DNA from: Flavobacteriales bacterium
Lineage (GTDB): Bacteria > Bacteroidota > Bacteroidia > UBA10329
Length of the DNA stretch: 64,000 nucleotides
NCBI GenBank assembly: GCA_016124845.1
Contig: WGMW01000007.1
Location: forward strand, 1-64,000
Direction of reading: 5' to 3'
Shown here: in pieces, positions 25,109 to 33,651 of the stretch
Numbering within the stretch: position 1 is the first letter of the stretch
Layout of the letters: the number at the start of each line of letters is the position of its first letter
The notes under the pieces: generated by a model
Told to the model about the DNA's origin: nothing
Databases searched by the model: none
Seen by the model: the letters and a program-made list of their open reading frames with translations, nothing else
Program-made: the position numbers and the translations under genes

Positions 25109-27684
25109 CCACACTTACTGTGCCCGCAGCTCTTGCATTTGAGGCAGCCTTCTTCGTAGATCAGCCCTTCTGGGTCGTTGCATGACGGGCATTTGTGGTC
25201 TGTTTTGGTGCCATCCGGAATATAGCGCTTCAGTGTTCGTTCCACCCCGTTTTTCCATGTATTGATGTTCTCATCGAACAGGTTGAGCCGCGAAACCAGA
25301 TTGACCACATACGGCAGCGGCATGCCGTGGCGCAGCACGCCCGAAATGAGCTTGGCATAGTTCCAGAACTCTTCGTTGAAACTGCGCGATAATCCTTCGA
25401 TCGTCACACGGTAACCGTCCTTGTCCATGTACTGGAAATCGTAGCGCGCAGCACCTTTCCCATCCCGTTCTTTGATGATCCAGCCCGTGTTGACCCAAGT
25501 GGGCAGATGAAAAGCGTCTTCCGACCGACCTGTGAAGATCTCGTACGGACGGCCGTTCAGCAGTCCGATCACCGCGATCCATTTTTCCTTTTCGTTCTGG
25601 AAACGGACCACTTCGGCCTCCAGTTTTTTCGGTCTGCGGGGTGGGCGTGTTTCGATGATCGCATCTGTAGTTTCTTCCTGTTTCTCTTCGTTGGAAACAA
25701 GCACACCAGAACGCGAACCATCGCGATAGACCGTGATGCCCTTCACACCTTTTTCCCATGCTTTCAGGTAGATCTCGCCAACCTTTTCCTGGCTCACATC
25801 TTCTGGCAGATTGATTGTAGAGCTGATGGAATGCGTAACATATTTCTGCACCATGGCCTGCAATTGCACACGTTGCAGCCAATCAATTTCAGGTGCGGTT
25901 GAACCCTTGTAAGGACTTTTTGCCTCATCGGTCTCACCGGTCACTTCCATCCACTTTTTGAGTTTGGGATGATAAACCGTGAACTCCTCCCAACGGTCGC
26001 CCAATTCATCCACGAAGGAAACCTTCACATCGGGTGTGCTTTCCATCACTTTACGTCTGCGTTTGTAACTGGTAAGAAAAACAGGTTCGATGCCAGACGA
26101 GGTCTGCGCCAACATGCTCAGTGTTCCTGTCGGAGCCACGGTGCTGATGGAAATATTGCGCCTGCCGTGCTGCATCATCCGTTCATAGATGTTCGGGAAA
26201 TCGGTTTTCAGCATCTGCACGAATTCCGAAGTGTTCTCAATTTTCGGGTCGAACGCCTCGAATTTTCCGCGTTCAATGGCCATATCGATGGAGCAGTTGA
26301 ACTCCGCATCGCACTTGGTGCGCATCATCTTTTCCATTTCGGCCATGGCCTCATCCGTATCGAATTTCAGCCCCAGCGCAGCTACCGCATCGGCCAATGC
26401 CGTGAAACCGAGTCCTGTTCTACGGCCCGATCTTCCTGCATTGTAAAGCAGTTCCCACGTTTCAATTTCCACCTGTTTGATGTTGTCGGGTTCGGGGTCG
26501 CTTTTCACTTTTTTCAGAATGCGCTCAATGGCCTCCAGTTCCAGGTCCACGAGGTTGTCCATCAGTCGTTGGGACTCGTACGTGGTCTTCCAGAATTTTT
26601 TGTGATTGAAAGAGGCATTTTCCATGAACGGATCATTGACAAACGAGTAGAGATTGAGCGCGATCAAGCGGCAACTGTCACCGCCCTGCATGGCAATTTC
26701 CGAACACGGGTTGGTGCTCACATTCTTAAATCCCGGATAGACCGATGACGTGGAATAGTAATGCTGCCTGTCCCAGAAGATCAGCCCTGGTTCTGCCGTG
26801 TTGTGGGCGCATTGAATAATGGTGTTCCACAATTCTCGGGCGTTCACTTTTTTAGTGATCTTCGGTTTTTTGGCATCGATCGGCCAGCGGTGCGTAAACG
26901 ATTTATTGTCGCGCACGGCTTTCATGAACTCATCCGAAATGCGCACCGAAATATTGGCGCCCGTAACCTTGGTCAGATCCTGTTTAATGGTGACAAAATC
27001 CTCCACATCCGGATGGGCAATGTCCATGGTGAGCATCAGCGCACCGCGTCTTCCGTTCTGCGAAACTTCACGCGTGGTATTGGAAAAACGCTCCATGAAC
27101 GAAACTGCTCCCGAAGTGCTTCCTGCCGCATTGTTTACACGAAGTCCTGCCGGACGGATGGTTGACATGTCCACCCCCACGCCACAGCGCCTTTTGAAAA
27201 GCTGCACCAGTTGCTGGTCGGTGTACATGATGCCGCCATAACTGTCGTACACCTCAGGAATGACCACACAATTGCTCAGCGAGGCCAACATGTACGGATT
27301 TCCCAATGCGGCCATTACGCTGCCCTGCGGAATCACGTAGTTGAAATCGCGGAAAAGGTTGTAGATCTCATCTTCGGTCATCGGGTGGCGCTGCTGACCG
27401 TACTCCGAGAGCAATGCGGTTTTGGTGCCAAGTTCGGTAGGAGGCGCATAATTGGCTTCGATGCGCGCAAACTGCTTGGCCATGCGTTTGTGCATATCGT
27501 CAGGTGATGTTTCGACCAATTTTCCATCAGCATCACGCATGGCGTATTTGTTGATCCATGTGGTGGCCGCCAGTTGGTCGCCATCAAAGTAATCCAAGCA
27601 CTTTTTCAGGACTTCTTTATACAGAAATGTTGGGGTTGTGTTGTCTTCTTTTCTTGCTGTTTTAGATGTGTCTTTTGCGGCCAT
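25105..27684 (-). CDS. nrdJ: Adenosylcobalamin-dependent (class II) ribonucleotide reductase
   Basis: This 859-residue enzyme makes deoxyribonucleotides with or without oxygen, using a B12-generated radical. It shows RRCGVGVDMSTIRPAG (first redox cysteine), TNPCSEIAMQGGDSC (NPCSE active-site loop), APTGTLSMLAQTSSGIEP and SSTINLPEDVSQEKVGEIYLKAWEKG. The C terminus has a zinc-ribbon-like tail with two CxxC pairs (CPSC, CKSCGHSKCG). I start at the ATG 27684 (MAAKDTSK), not 27741, because the extra residues are not family-like. B12 dependence implies cobalamin synthesis or uptake elsewhere. An ATGA-N6-TCAT site lies 138 bases upstream. No cobalamin riboswitch was recognised in the leader. Confidence 0.92.
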   Translation of the reverse strand: MAAKDTSKTARKEDNTTPTFLYKEVLKKCLDYFDGDQLAATTWINKYAMRDADGKLVETSPDDMHKRMAKQFARIEANYAPPTELGTKTALLSEYGQQRHPMTEDEIYNLFRDFNYVIPQGSVMAALGNPYMLASLSNCVVIPEVYDSYGGIMYTDQQLVQLFKRRCGVGVDMSTIRPAGLRVNNAAGSTSGAVSFMERFSNTTREVSQNGRRGALMLTMDIAHPDVEDFVTIKQDLTKVTGANISVRISDEFMKAVRDNKSFTHRWPIDAKKPKITKKVNARELWNTIIQCAHNTAEPGLIFWDRQHYYSTSSVYPGFKNVSTNPCSEIAMQGGDSCRLIALNLYSFVNDPFMENASFNHKKFWKTTYESQRLMDNLVDLELEAIERILKKVKSDPEPDNIKQVEIETWELLYNAGRSGRRTGLGFTALADAVAALGLKFDTDEAMAEMEKMMRTKCDAEFNCSIDMAIERGKFEAFDPKIENTSEFVQMLKTDFPNIYERMMQHGRRNISISTVAPTGTLSMLAQTSSGIEPVFLTSYKRRRKVMESTPDVKVSFVDELGDRWEEFTVYHPKLKKWMEVTGETDEAKSPYKGSTAPEIDWLQRVQLQAMVQKYVTHSISSTINLPEDVSQEKVGEIYLKAWEKGVKGITVYRDGSRSGVLVSNEEKQEETTDAIIETRPPRRPKKLEAEVVRFQNEKEKWIAVIGLLNGRPYEIFTGRSEDAFHLPTWVNTGWIIKERDGKGAARYDFQYMDKDGYRVTIEGLSRSFNEEFWNYAKLISGVLRHGMPLPYVVNLVSRLNLFDENINTWKNGVERTLKRYIPDGTKTDHKCPSCNDPEGLIYEEGCLKCKSCGHSKCG

Positions 27685-27821
27685 GGATTCCTCTTTTTTA
27701 ATTGTCTTGGATGAAAGTATCATCCAAAAAACCACATCCAACAGGTACTAATGTTTAGAACTAAAAAATCAAATGTTAACAAGTGTAACTTGTTGATGAT
27801 CAGTTGTGAATAATGATTATC

Positions 27822-27835
27822 ATGACGTAAATCAT
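27822..27835. promoter_or_regulatory. Crp/Fnr-type site ATGACGTAAATCAT upstream of nrdJ
   Basis: The half sites ATGA and TCAT are separated by six bases, as at 31044, 43039, 43903 and 48604. A second palindrome, ATGATTATCAT, overlaps it at 27813-27823. Position about 140 bases upstream of nrdJ; the nrdJ promoter itself was not identified. Confidence 0.5.
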
Positions 27836-27874
27836 AATTGAAATACCATGAATAGGGTAATGTTTGAGGCTTCT

Positions 27875-28930
27875 TTAAGAAGGCTGTTTCCTCATCCGAA
27901 AAACCATGATGATGCCCATGGAAAGGAACATGAGCAGAATGACCGCTCCATTGATGCCACCGAACCATTTTCGGGGATCCATGTCGCCCGTCAGGGAAGA
28001 GATGAGACGCCCGATCAACGTAAGTTGGAATACGACCCAAATAGCCCAAAGGATCGGATGAAATGGCCGCTGCGTGGTTTTGAGAATGGCGGGGAAAATG
28101 ATAGGTGCATGCGCCCAGATCATGGAAAAGGCAAAACCGAGAAAGAAGGTATGCAAATAGAGGTCGTAGAACAATGGGTTTGCAGGCAGCAGCGGAACTG
28201 TAAGACCGTGGAGCAGCAGCCAACAGTAACCGACCAACAAACCTGTTGCCACGTAGCGGTGAAACCCTGATTTTTTGATGCCAATGCGTGCCATATCGTA
28301 TTTCATCAGCCATAGCGCGGTAAGCACACTTGCCGTTCCCATCAGCGATCGACCAACTCCAGAATGAAATGGCATCGCAATTCCAGTAACAAGCATTGCC
28401 ATAAAAACCCAAAGCAAGGACTTGGCCCATTTGGAGATGTTGAGGTATCGGGTCAGTTCCATCCGTTCACCTACAATGGTCAGAAGGATGAAGCCGACCC
28501 ACCACGTTGAGCCTGCGGCAATGAGCCCCGTTCTGACCACCATCAGATTACCAATGAGCCAACAGACGCCACCTGCCAAAAGCAGATACCAATACGCATC
28601 GCGATGCTTTTTCAGTTGAATGAAATACACTCCGAGCAGACCAATATTCCCAAACATCAACAGGCCAATACCAACTTGCTTTTGTCCAAGTAAGAATGCA
28701 ATGGCCGATAGCGCTGACGTGGCGGGAAAGACCCGCCAAACCGTTGATGGCATTGAAACCGTGCGTTCCAATGTGATGAGCGTGCCCAAGAAACTACCCG
28801 TCATCAGCAATCCATGTACGTAGCCCGTTTCAGGAATATTGATCTGCCAACCCAGCCGTATCCAACCACCGATCATTCCAATGATCAACCCGAACAGAAC
28901 GAACGGCAGCGACAGCAAACGGAGTTTCAT
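27875..28930 (-). CDS. Polytopic membrane protein, NnrS-like by layout
   Basis: This 351-residue protein has about ten to eleven TM helices and almost no soluble parts. Motifs: GYVHGLLMTGSFLGTLITLER (helix 2), WWVGFILLTIVGERMELTRYL, and FLGFAFSMIWAHAPIIFPAIL, each with histidine or charged residues within helices. NnrS, a haem-copper membrane protein of NO tolerance, has a comparable helix-2 histidine and a conserved R/E helix. The match is by pattern only and may be wrong. The start at 28930 overlaps the upstream gene by four bases (a longer frame to 29014 lies within it). Together with its partner and ric it probably belongs to the NO-response set. Confidence 0.55.
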   Translation of the reverse strand: MKLRLLSLPFVLFGLIIGMIGGWIRLGWQINIPETGYVHGLLMTGSFLGTLITLERTVSMPSTVWRVFPATSALSAIAFLLGQKQVGIGLLMFGNIGLLGVYFIQLKKHRDAYWYLLLAGGVCWLIGNLMVVRTGLIAAGSTWWVGFILLTIVGERMELTRYLNISKWAKSLLWVFMAMLVTGIAMPFHSGVGRSLMGTASVLTALWLMKYDMARIGIKKSGFHRYVATGLLVGYCWLLLHGLTVPLLPANPLFYDLYLHTFFLGFAFSMIWAHAPIIFPAILKTTQRPFHPILWAIWVVFQLTLIGRLISSLTGDMDPRKWFGGINGAVILLMFLSMGIIMVFRMRKQPS

Positions 28931-30165
28931 GGTATAGATGTTCGTATACGGAGCGTTGAAAGGAATAGTGAAACCGTTCCGAGCAACAGAAAAATGCTGA
29001 ACGCAAGAATACATTCATTGTAAAACGGCCAAGCGGCAACTCCTTTCCAAATGGAAGCACCTTGAAAGAACAGCAGAAGTTCGGTTCCGAGAAGGCCAAT
29101 TCCGAGAGTTAGTAGGCCGAATCTGGTTGCTGAACGTGTAGCTTTCAAAACATCCAGATCGAGAAGAATAAACGCAATAAAACCTGTAATGATGCCAAGC
29201 ATTAACAGATGGATGAAACCTACAATGAACGGCCGTACTTCATAAGGCACAAGTGCAATTTCGGGACAGCTCAGCAGTAGCTGTCCAATTGATTTTACGA
29301 CCAGAGAACCGATCACTACCTGAGTGCAAGCCTTTTTCCAGCCTTCGATGTTTTCCAGTTTTGGGTGGATCTTTTGAAGAAAACCCAACAACAGAAAGGT
29401 AGCGCTCAATTGCAATCCTGCGCCCAAAAAATTGGTAGAGATCCCGAGATCAAAAGCAGCATATTCTGCCAATGGTAATCCGAACATGCCAATGGTAGAG
29501 AGTAGTAGCATGCCGAAGAACCACCTGAACTGATTGTTGCTCATTTCGATGTCTCTCTTTTTCAACCATTGCCAAAAAATGGCCGCAATGGAAAACAATA
29601 GCCATCCCTGAAATTGAAAGTGTAGGAAGAACTGAATGCATAAATGATAGGCATCTGTAAACCGCCCGATCTTAACCGCAACTGGTCCTAACGCATATAC
29701 CCCAAGCGTAGAGGTCATCATGAAAACAATGGCTGTGCGCAGTAACATGGTGGCTTGAATGCTGGCGGTTCTGGCGTTTTTCCAAACCAGCGTCAGAAAC
29801 CAGTAGCTGGAAAACAGGTGCAGCGTTGCGAATGAAATGGAAACGGATCCATATCCCTGAAAAGGAAAGCTTGCCATCATACCTATAACCCCTGTCTGCA
29901 ACACGATGAAAAGCCGTTTGTATCGTTTTCTGTTCCGCTCTTGTTCAGAGAGAAACAAATGCAGCAACAACCCGAAGATGGCGGTGTAGAGCCAACCCAT
30001 CATGGCGGTGTGCGAGTGGGCGTGTGTCATAGATCGGAAGTTCAGCCAAGGAAAATCCACAATGGCCGATGCACGCAAAAGCAATCCCATGGCTGCTGCA
30101 ACAATAAAGTTGAATAGTGCCACCTTTACCCATTGGTCTAAACGGAATACGGATGCCTTTATCAT
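28927..30165 (-). CDS. Twelve-helix membrane protein with transmembrane H-x-H motif
   Basis: This 412-residue protein is almost entirely transmembrane. The second helix carries SMTHAHSHTAMMGWLYTAIF, and a later helix reads AYHLCIQFFLHFQFQGWLLF, so several histidines face the membrane interior. The AHSH block is strikingly like the haem-ligand helix of the cbb3-like subunit encoded at 33652-35448 (NVAHSHMTMYGII), which suggests haem binding and a distant relationship to haem-copper oxidase or NnrS proteins. It overlaps the next gene by four bases and follows ric after 73 bases. Function unknown; a role in NO or low-oxygen physiology is inferred from context. Confidence 0.6.
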   Translation of the reverse strand: MIKASVFRLDQWVKVALFNFIVAAAMGLLLRASAIVDFPWLNFRSMTHAHSHTAMMGWLYTAIFGLLLHLFLSEQERNRKRYKRLFIVLQTGVIGMMASFPFQGYGSVSISFATLHLFSSYWFLTLVWKNARTASIQATMLLRTAIVFMMTSTLGVYALGPVAVKIGRFTDAYHLCIQFFLHFQFQGWLLFSIAAIFWQWLKKRDIEMSNNQFRWFFGMLLLSTIGMFGLPLAEYAAFDLGISTNFLGAGLQLSATFLLLGFLQKIHPKLENIEGWKKACTQVVIGSLVVKSIGQLLLSCPEIALVPYEVRPFIVGFIHLLMLGIITGFIAFILLDLDVLKATRSATRFGLLTLGIGLLGTELLLFFQGASIWKGVAAWPFYNECILAFSIFLLLGTVSLFLSTLRIRTSIP

Positions 30166-30238
30166 AACTTAATAGTTGAAGGAACAAAAGCGACCCAACA
30201 AGTGGGCCGCTTTCATCCTTCTTCTCACAACCAAACCA

Positions 30239-30967
30239 TCAAATTGTTGTTTGCCCAGCTTCCAATTCCAAGGCTTTTGGGAACAGAATATTGTTCTCCA
30301 GATGGATGTGAAGATGAAGATCTTCTTGAAACTCCTTGAGCAGATGGTAAGTCACGCGCCACGTGTTGCACGCATATTCTGGCGGATTGAAACCGTTGGT
30401 CAATTCGCTCATGGTCTCAAAGCGTTGGCCCTCATCTTCATGCTCCGCTTTCATCATTGCAATAGGGTTGTTGACTGTGCCAAACGATGGTTTCGCCAAC
30501 GGCTCTCCCGTATCAAGTGCCAATTGCATTCTCTTGATGAACGGGAACAGGATCAGCTCTTCTTTCTTCATGTGTTGTGCAAGGTTTCCAGCGCTTTCGT
30601 AGAATAATTCACGAACCACCAAAAGGTAGGGATGCTCATTGCCGTGCACCTTCGCCACTTTATCAAGGAATGGTTTCAATTCTTCCGTGGCTTGTTCCAC
30701 ATAGGTATGATGTCGGTCTTCAATGTGATTGGCCAATCGATCCAATTTCCAAGTGGCGTAATCAACATCCGTCTTGGTTTGCCTTTCAGCAACCTGAGCC
30801 AGTTCGTTTATCAGCGGTTCGGGATCAATTCCTTTTGCAAGGCAAGCATCTTCCACCGTTCGGCCGCCACGGCAACAGAAGTCGATGCCATATTTCTTGA
30901 AGATTGGTGCGGTGCGATAATTCTCAGCCACCATTTCACCAATGGTCTTTTCGTCTGTAACGGTCAT
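30239..30967 (-). CDS. ric: Ric/ScdA/YtfE iron-sulfur cluster repair di-iron protein
   Basis: This 242-residue cytosolic protein repairs Fe-S clusters damaged by NO or oxidants. The ScdA N-terminal domain has KKYGIDFCCRGGRTVEDAC with C31-C32. The hemerythrin-like domain (about 75-235) carries the ligand helices ANHIEDRHHTYVEQ, KVHGNEHPYLLVVRELF, HMKKEELILFPFIKRM, KAEHEDEGQRFE and HIHLENNILFPKALEL, so all expected His/Glu ligands are present. The start is the ATG at 30967: a -7 box at 30992-30999 predicts transcription from about 30985, downstream of the alternative ATG at 30994. The control region combines a Crp-type site and an Rrf2-type palindrome. Confidence 0.92.
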   Translation of the reverse strand: MTVTDEKTIGEMVAENYRTAPIFKKYGIDFCCRGGRTVEDACLAKGIDPEPLINELAQVAERQTKTDVDYATWKLDRLANHIEDRHHTYVEQATEELKPFLDKVAKVHGNEHPYLLVVRELFYESAGNLAQHMKKEELILFPFIKRMQLALDTGEPLAKPSFGTVNNPIAMMKAEHEDEGQRFETMSELTNGFNPPEYACNTWRVTYHLLKEFQEDLHLHIHLENNILFPKALELEAGQTTI

Positions 30968-30991
30968 AGCGTTTACTTTGAGTTTACAGTC

Positions 30992-31057
30992 CAAAAGTAG
31001 GTAGCGATTTTATTAATCGGATGATTTTATCCGAATAATAAATATGATATATATCAT
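30992..31057 (-). promoter_or_regulatory. ric promoter with Rrf2-type operator and Crp/Fnr-type site
   Basis: Reading leftwards on the minus strand: ATGATATATATCAT, a perfect 14-bp palindrome at 31044-31057; then the 18-bp palindrome TCGGATAAAATCATCCGA at 31017-31034; then the -7 box TACTTTTG at 30992-30999. If transcription starts near 30985, the centres are at about -65 and -41. That places an activator site upstream and a repressor site over the -33 region. The TCGGA palindrome and its A/T flanks recur before the Rrf2 gene (35973-35990). Confidence 0.65.
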
Positions 31058-31072
31058 TTGATCAGGAGTGTC

Positions 31073-31537
31073 CTATTTCCAGAATTCATCGTCCCAATCC
31101 TCGCAAGCTGGAATTTCCTGATGATGCTGATCAATGGTCTGTAATTGTGCTTCCGAAGCAACTTTTTGAATCTCAGGGAAAAGCACTCGCTCTTCAAATC
31201 GGATATGTGCATCCAGCTCTTCTTCGATCTTGCTTAGGGCTTTTCTAACATTTGATGTGTCAGTAAACAATCGCAGCAGTCTACGATGCTCGGCCAAGGC
31301 CTGCTGTACGAGTTTGTTTTCTGGGCCGAGAATAGGAAACACGAACTTCTCCTCATCTTCGAAATGCTGCACCAGACTGTGCTCATAGAAGTGATCCACG
31401 TATTTCTTGATGCGCCCATCATCAATACTATTCCTCAATCCTTTGCCAATCTTCCAGCAGAGTAGCAGTCCGTGGTGATGCTCTCGGCTGAACGGCTGAA
31501 GTTCCTTTTGGCGTTTCAGAGGCTTGGATGTACTCAT
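31073..31537 (-). CDS. Hemerythrin HHE-domain protein
   Basis: This 154-residue soluble protein has one four-helix hemerythrin-like domain. Likely iron ligands are in SREHHHGLLLCWKIG, FYEHSLVQHFEDEEKFVFP, AEHRRLLRLF and AHIRFEERVLFPEIQ. Such proteins bind oxygen or NO, or store iron; in this setting NO handling is likely. It ends the six-gene run that begins with the cbb3-like subunit at 35448, with an 18-base gap from the haemoglobin gene. The ric promoter begins directly after it. Confidence 0.85.
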   Translation of the reverse strand: MSTSKPLKRQKELQPFSREHHHGLLLCWKIGKGLRNSIDDGRIKKYVDHFYEHSLVQHFEDEEKFVFPILGPENKLVQQALAEHRRLLRLFTDTSNVRKALSKIEEELDAHIRFEERVLFPEIQKVASEAQLQTIDQHHQEIPACEDWDDEFWK

Positions 31538-31555
31538 GTCGGAAGGTGTATGGGT

Positions 31556-31945
31556 TCAAGCTAATGGGGTTGACGAACTGTTCCTATAATAGTCAATTTT
31601 ATAGTTGAACATCTCAGCCATCTGTCTTGCACGCCATTTGGCTTCTTCAGCCCGTTCGCCATCAAAGTGTTTGTCAACGGTAGCAAAGAACAATTTGAGC
31701 CAGCGCTCAAAATGCAGTTTTTCAACAGGCAACTTAGCGTGGGGCGGAAACGGACTTCCGTGATAAGTGTGTTCTTCAAGTAGCACCGTTTGCCAAAACC
31801 GGTACATTTTCTCCAGATGCTCGGGCCAACGGTCTTGTATCACTTCATCGAAAATCGGTCCGATGAGTTCATCCTTACGAACGCTGTCGTAAAACAGGTC
31901 CACCAATAGTTTGATGTCTTCTATATGCGCAATGTCTTTTTTCAT
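31556..31945 (-). CDS. Group III truncated haemoglobin
   Basis: This 129-residue protein follows the group III 2/2-globin pattern: LVDLFYDSVRKDELIGPIFD, WPEHLEKMYRFWQTVLLEE, YHGSPFPPHAKLPVEKLHFE (the proximal histidine region), RWLKLFFATVDKHFDGERAE. These globins bind O2 and NO. The start at 31945 overlaps the stop of the upstream membrane protein (TAATG), so it is translationally coupled, and the longer frame to 32038 is rejected. Within the NO-linked operon it is likely a scavenger. Confidence 0.85.
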   Translation of the reverse strand: MKKDIAHIEDIKLLVDLFYDSVRKDELIGPIFDEVIQDRWPEHLEKMYRFWQTVLLEEHTYHGSPFPPHAKLPVEKLHFERWLKLFFATVDKHFDGERAEEAKWRARQMAEMFNYKIDYYRNSSSTPLA

Positions 31946-32394
31946 TAGAAAAAAGAGTTGTAAAGGTCCGGTGTCAAATAGGTGGTCAGGTAGAATATTG
32001 CAAAAGCCGTAAAAGAGATAACCAATGCCCAAACCCAAGCGGGAATGGCCTTTGGTGTTTCCGAACCGTTGATGATGAATTGATCACTCGTCTCACTTCC
32101 GTAGGCATTGACAGTTATGGGTATTTGCGTGTCGATCACTTCGTTGTCTGAAAGTCCTACAACGACAATCTCTGGTCCGTTTCTTACCTCAAACGGAATA
32201 ACCCGAATGCCTTCTACACCGCTGCTACTTTTAGCAACGATCTTGAGCTGGTGTTTGCCATCCGGTATTTTGGTGGTGTCGAGCGTGAACTTTACGGGTG
32301 GTTTGAACTCCCCGAAAGGTGTTGGTGCATCATCCAGAAATAGACGCACGTTTCTGTTGTCCTCCAATTGTTCAGAACCCTTCATTGGTAACAA
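31945..32394 (-). CDS. Tail-anchored Ig-like membrane protein of the cbb3-like operon
   Basis: This 149-residue protein has no signal peptide. A beta-rich domain (about 15-95; RLFLDDAPTPFGEFKPPVKF, IPDGKHQLKIVAKSSSGVEG) precedes a C-terminal TM helix (IPAWVWALVISFTAFAIFYLTTY, split here only by description) and a short tail. It overlaps the upstream small protein by 23 bases and the globin by one, so it is surely part of the operon. It may be an accessory subunit of the oxidase; not a family I can name. Confidence 0.6.
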   Translation of the reverse strand: MLPMKGSEQLEDNRNVRLFLDDAPTPFGEFKPPVKFTLDTTKIPDGKHQLKIVAKSSSGVEGIRVIPFEVRNGPEIVVVGLSDNEVIDTQIPITVNAYGSETSDQFIINGSETPKAIPAWVWALVISFTAFAIFYLTTYLTPDLYNSFF

Positions 32395-32635
32395 TATTTT
32401 TAATGTGTTCGGGGTTGTTTTCGTTCGGTTTTACGAGGAATTTGATAGCTAAACCTAAAGCTACAGCCACTATGAGAATGGCACTTCCCATGATCAAATA
32501 GTCAACCGTTCCATCAGGCCCGGCACCATGCGTGAATTCTTGTAGCACTCTCGGTTGGTTTCGCTTGCACACTTCGCAAGCAAATGCGGTTGCCGATGAC
32601 AGGAAAAGAATCAGTGAGACAATCGGTTTTTTCAT
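32372..32635 (-). CDS. Small Cys-motif membrane protein of the cbb3-like operon
   Basis: This 87-residue protein has a signal peptide (MKKPIVSLILFLSSATAFA), immediately followed by CEVCKRNQPRVL, whose C-x-x-C lies at the mature N terminus, then one TM helix (about 44-68). The exported CxxC could bind a metal or haem, or act as a thiol. It overlaps the cytochrome subunit stop by four bases and the next gene by 23. Probable accessory or assembly subunit; an inference from position. Confidence 0.6.
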   Translation of the reverse strand: MKKPIVSLILFLSSATAFACEVCKRNQPRVLQEFTHGAGPDGTVDYLIMGSAILIVAVALGLAIKFLVKPNENNPEHIKNIVTNEGF

Positions 32636-33648
32636 GGTTGTTCGCTCATTACCAGTTCTCGGATTTTGGTTACTTCTTCAACACTTACTTTTCGGGCACG
32701 ATTGCCCCAACTGCTGCGTTCGTGGTTCATTATCGCGGTAATTTCTTTATCGTTGAGTTGAGCCGCGAAACTTGGCATTTGGCCGTAATCCGGGCGGGCG
32801 TCATATCCCTGAAGAATAATTCGGATCAACGTTTCGGGATCTTCATCGTTTATAATGCTACTGCCTGCAAGTGGGGGAAATGCACCTGGCAGACCTTTTC
32901 CTGTTGCTTGATGACAGGCTGCGCAGGTATTCATGAACAGGTTTTCTCCGTCAGGAAGGTCATCTGTCTGTTGCTCTTCGCTTTTGTCACTCTTTTTAGT
33001 CTCGTCTTTCTTCTTTTTCATTGGAATGAACGATGAAGCACTTGGCATTTCGGCTTGTTTCAGCGATTGTAGATAGGCAACCAGATCAAGTGCTTTTTCC
33101 GTGGCCGTGATCTTTTTTCCTGTTTGGTTAAAATGCGTCTTTCCAACTGGAACTATCACATCGTCCTCGGTAATAAGTGCCTCGTCTTTCGCTTCGAATA
33201 ACCACGGGTAAGAAGGCATAATAGATGCCTCTACCACAGCCCGTGGATTGTAGAGATGTATCAGATGCCAATCGATACCGGGTTGCCGTTTCCCAATATT
33301 GGTCAGGTCAGGCCCCGTACGCTCGCTGCCGAGCAACGAGGGTGACTGTCGCAGAATGCCCATTCGCTGCTTGTTGTAGAAGTAGTCGGAAGGAATTGAA
33401 GGGCGGTCTCCCCACATCTTGTCCATTTCAATGCCTCTAACCTGTTGAGTATGACACGCCACACAGCCTTCAGAAATGTATGTTTCGAGGCCTCTGCGTT
33501 CTGCTGCGCTTAGCGGTTTTTGATCGGGCAATGGTTGTACATCTTGCATCTGCGAAGCAGGAATAATGGCAATCCCTGTACTCAATAACACAAATCCGAG
33601 AATGGCCGTCCGTACGAGTGCTCTATGATCTTTATGGAAATTGAACAT
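32632..33648 (-). CDS. ccoO: cbb3-type oxidase subunit II fused to a second cytochrome c domain
   Basis: This 338-residue membrane-anchored dihaem protein has an N-terminal TM helix (12-32). A CcoO/FixO-like domain follows with haem motif CVACH (62-66), RGIEMDKMWGDRPSIPSDYF and GPDLTNIGKR. A charged K/E-rich linker (about 211-230) connects a second cytochrome c domain with CAACH (242-246) and a methionine ligand in YGQMPSF. It therefore combines CcoO- and CcoP-like functions in one chain. It begins three bases after the catalytic subunit gene. No separate ccoP, ccoG, ccoH or ccoS is present. Confidence 0.8.
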   Translation of the reverse strand: MFNFHKDHRALVRTAILGFVLLSTGIAIIPASQMQDVQPLPDQKPLSAAERRGLETYISEGCVACHTQQVRGIEMDKMWGDRPSIPSDYFYNKQRMGILRQSPSLLGSERTGPDLTNIGKRQPGIDWHLIHLYNPRAVVEASIMPSYPWLFEAKDEALITEDDVIVPVGKTHFNQTGKKITATEKALDLVAYLQSLKQAEMPSASSFIPMKKKKDETKKSDKSEEQQTDDLPDGENLFMNTCAACHQATGKGLPGAFPPLAGSSIINDEDPETLIRIILQGYDARPDYGQMPSFAAQLNDKEITAIMNHERSSWGNRARKVSVEEVTKIRELVMSEQP

Positions 33649-33651
33649 GTC

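Noticed and set aside
27685-27874. Possible cobalamin riboswitch before nrdJ
   Set aside because: No B12-box-like sequence or matching fold could be recognised; only short palindromes are present.
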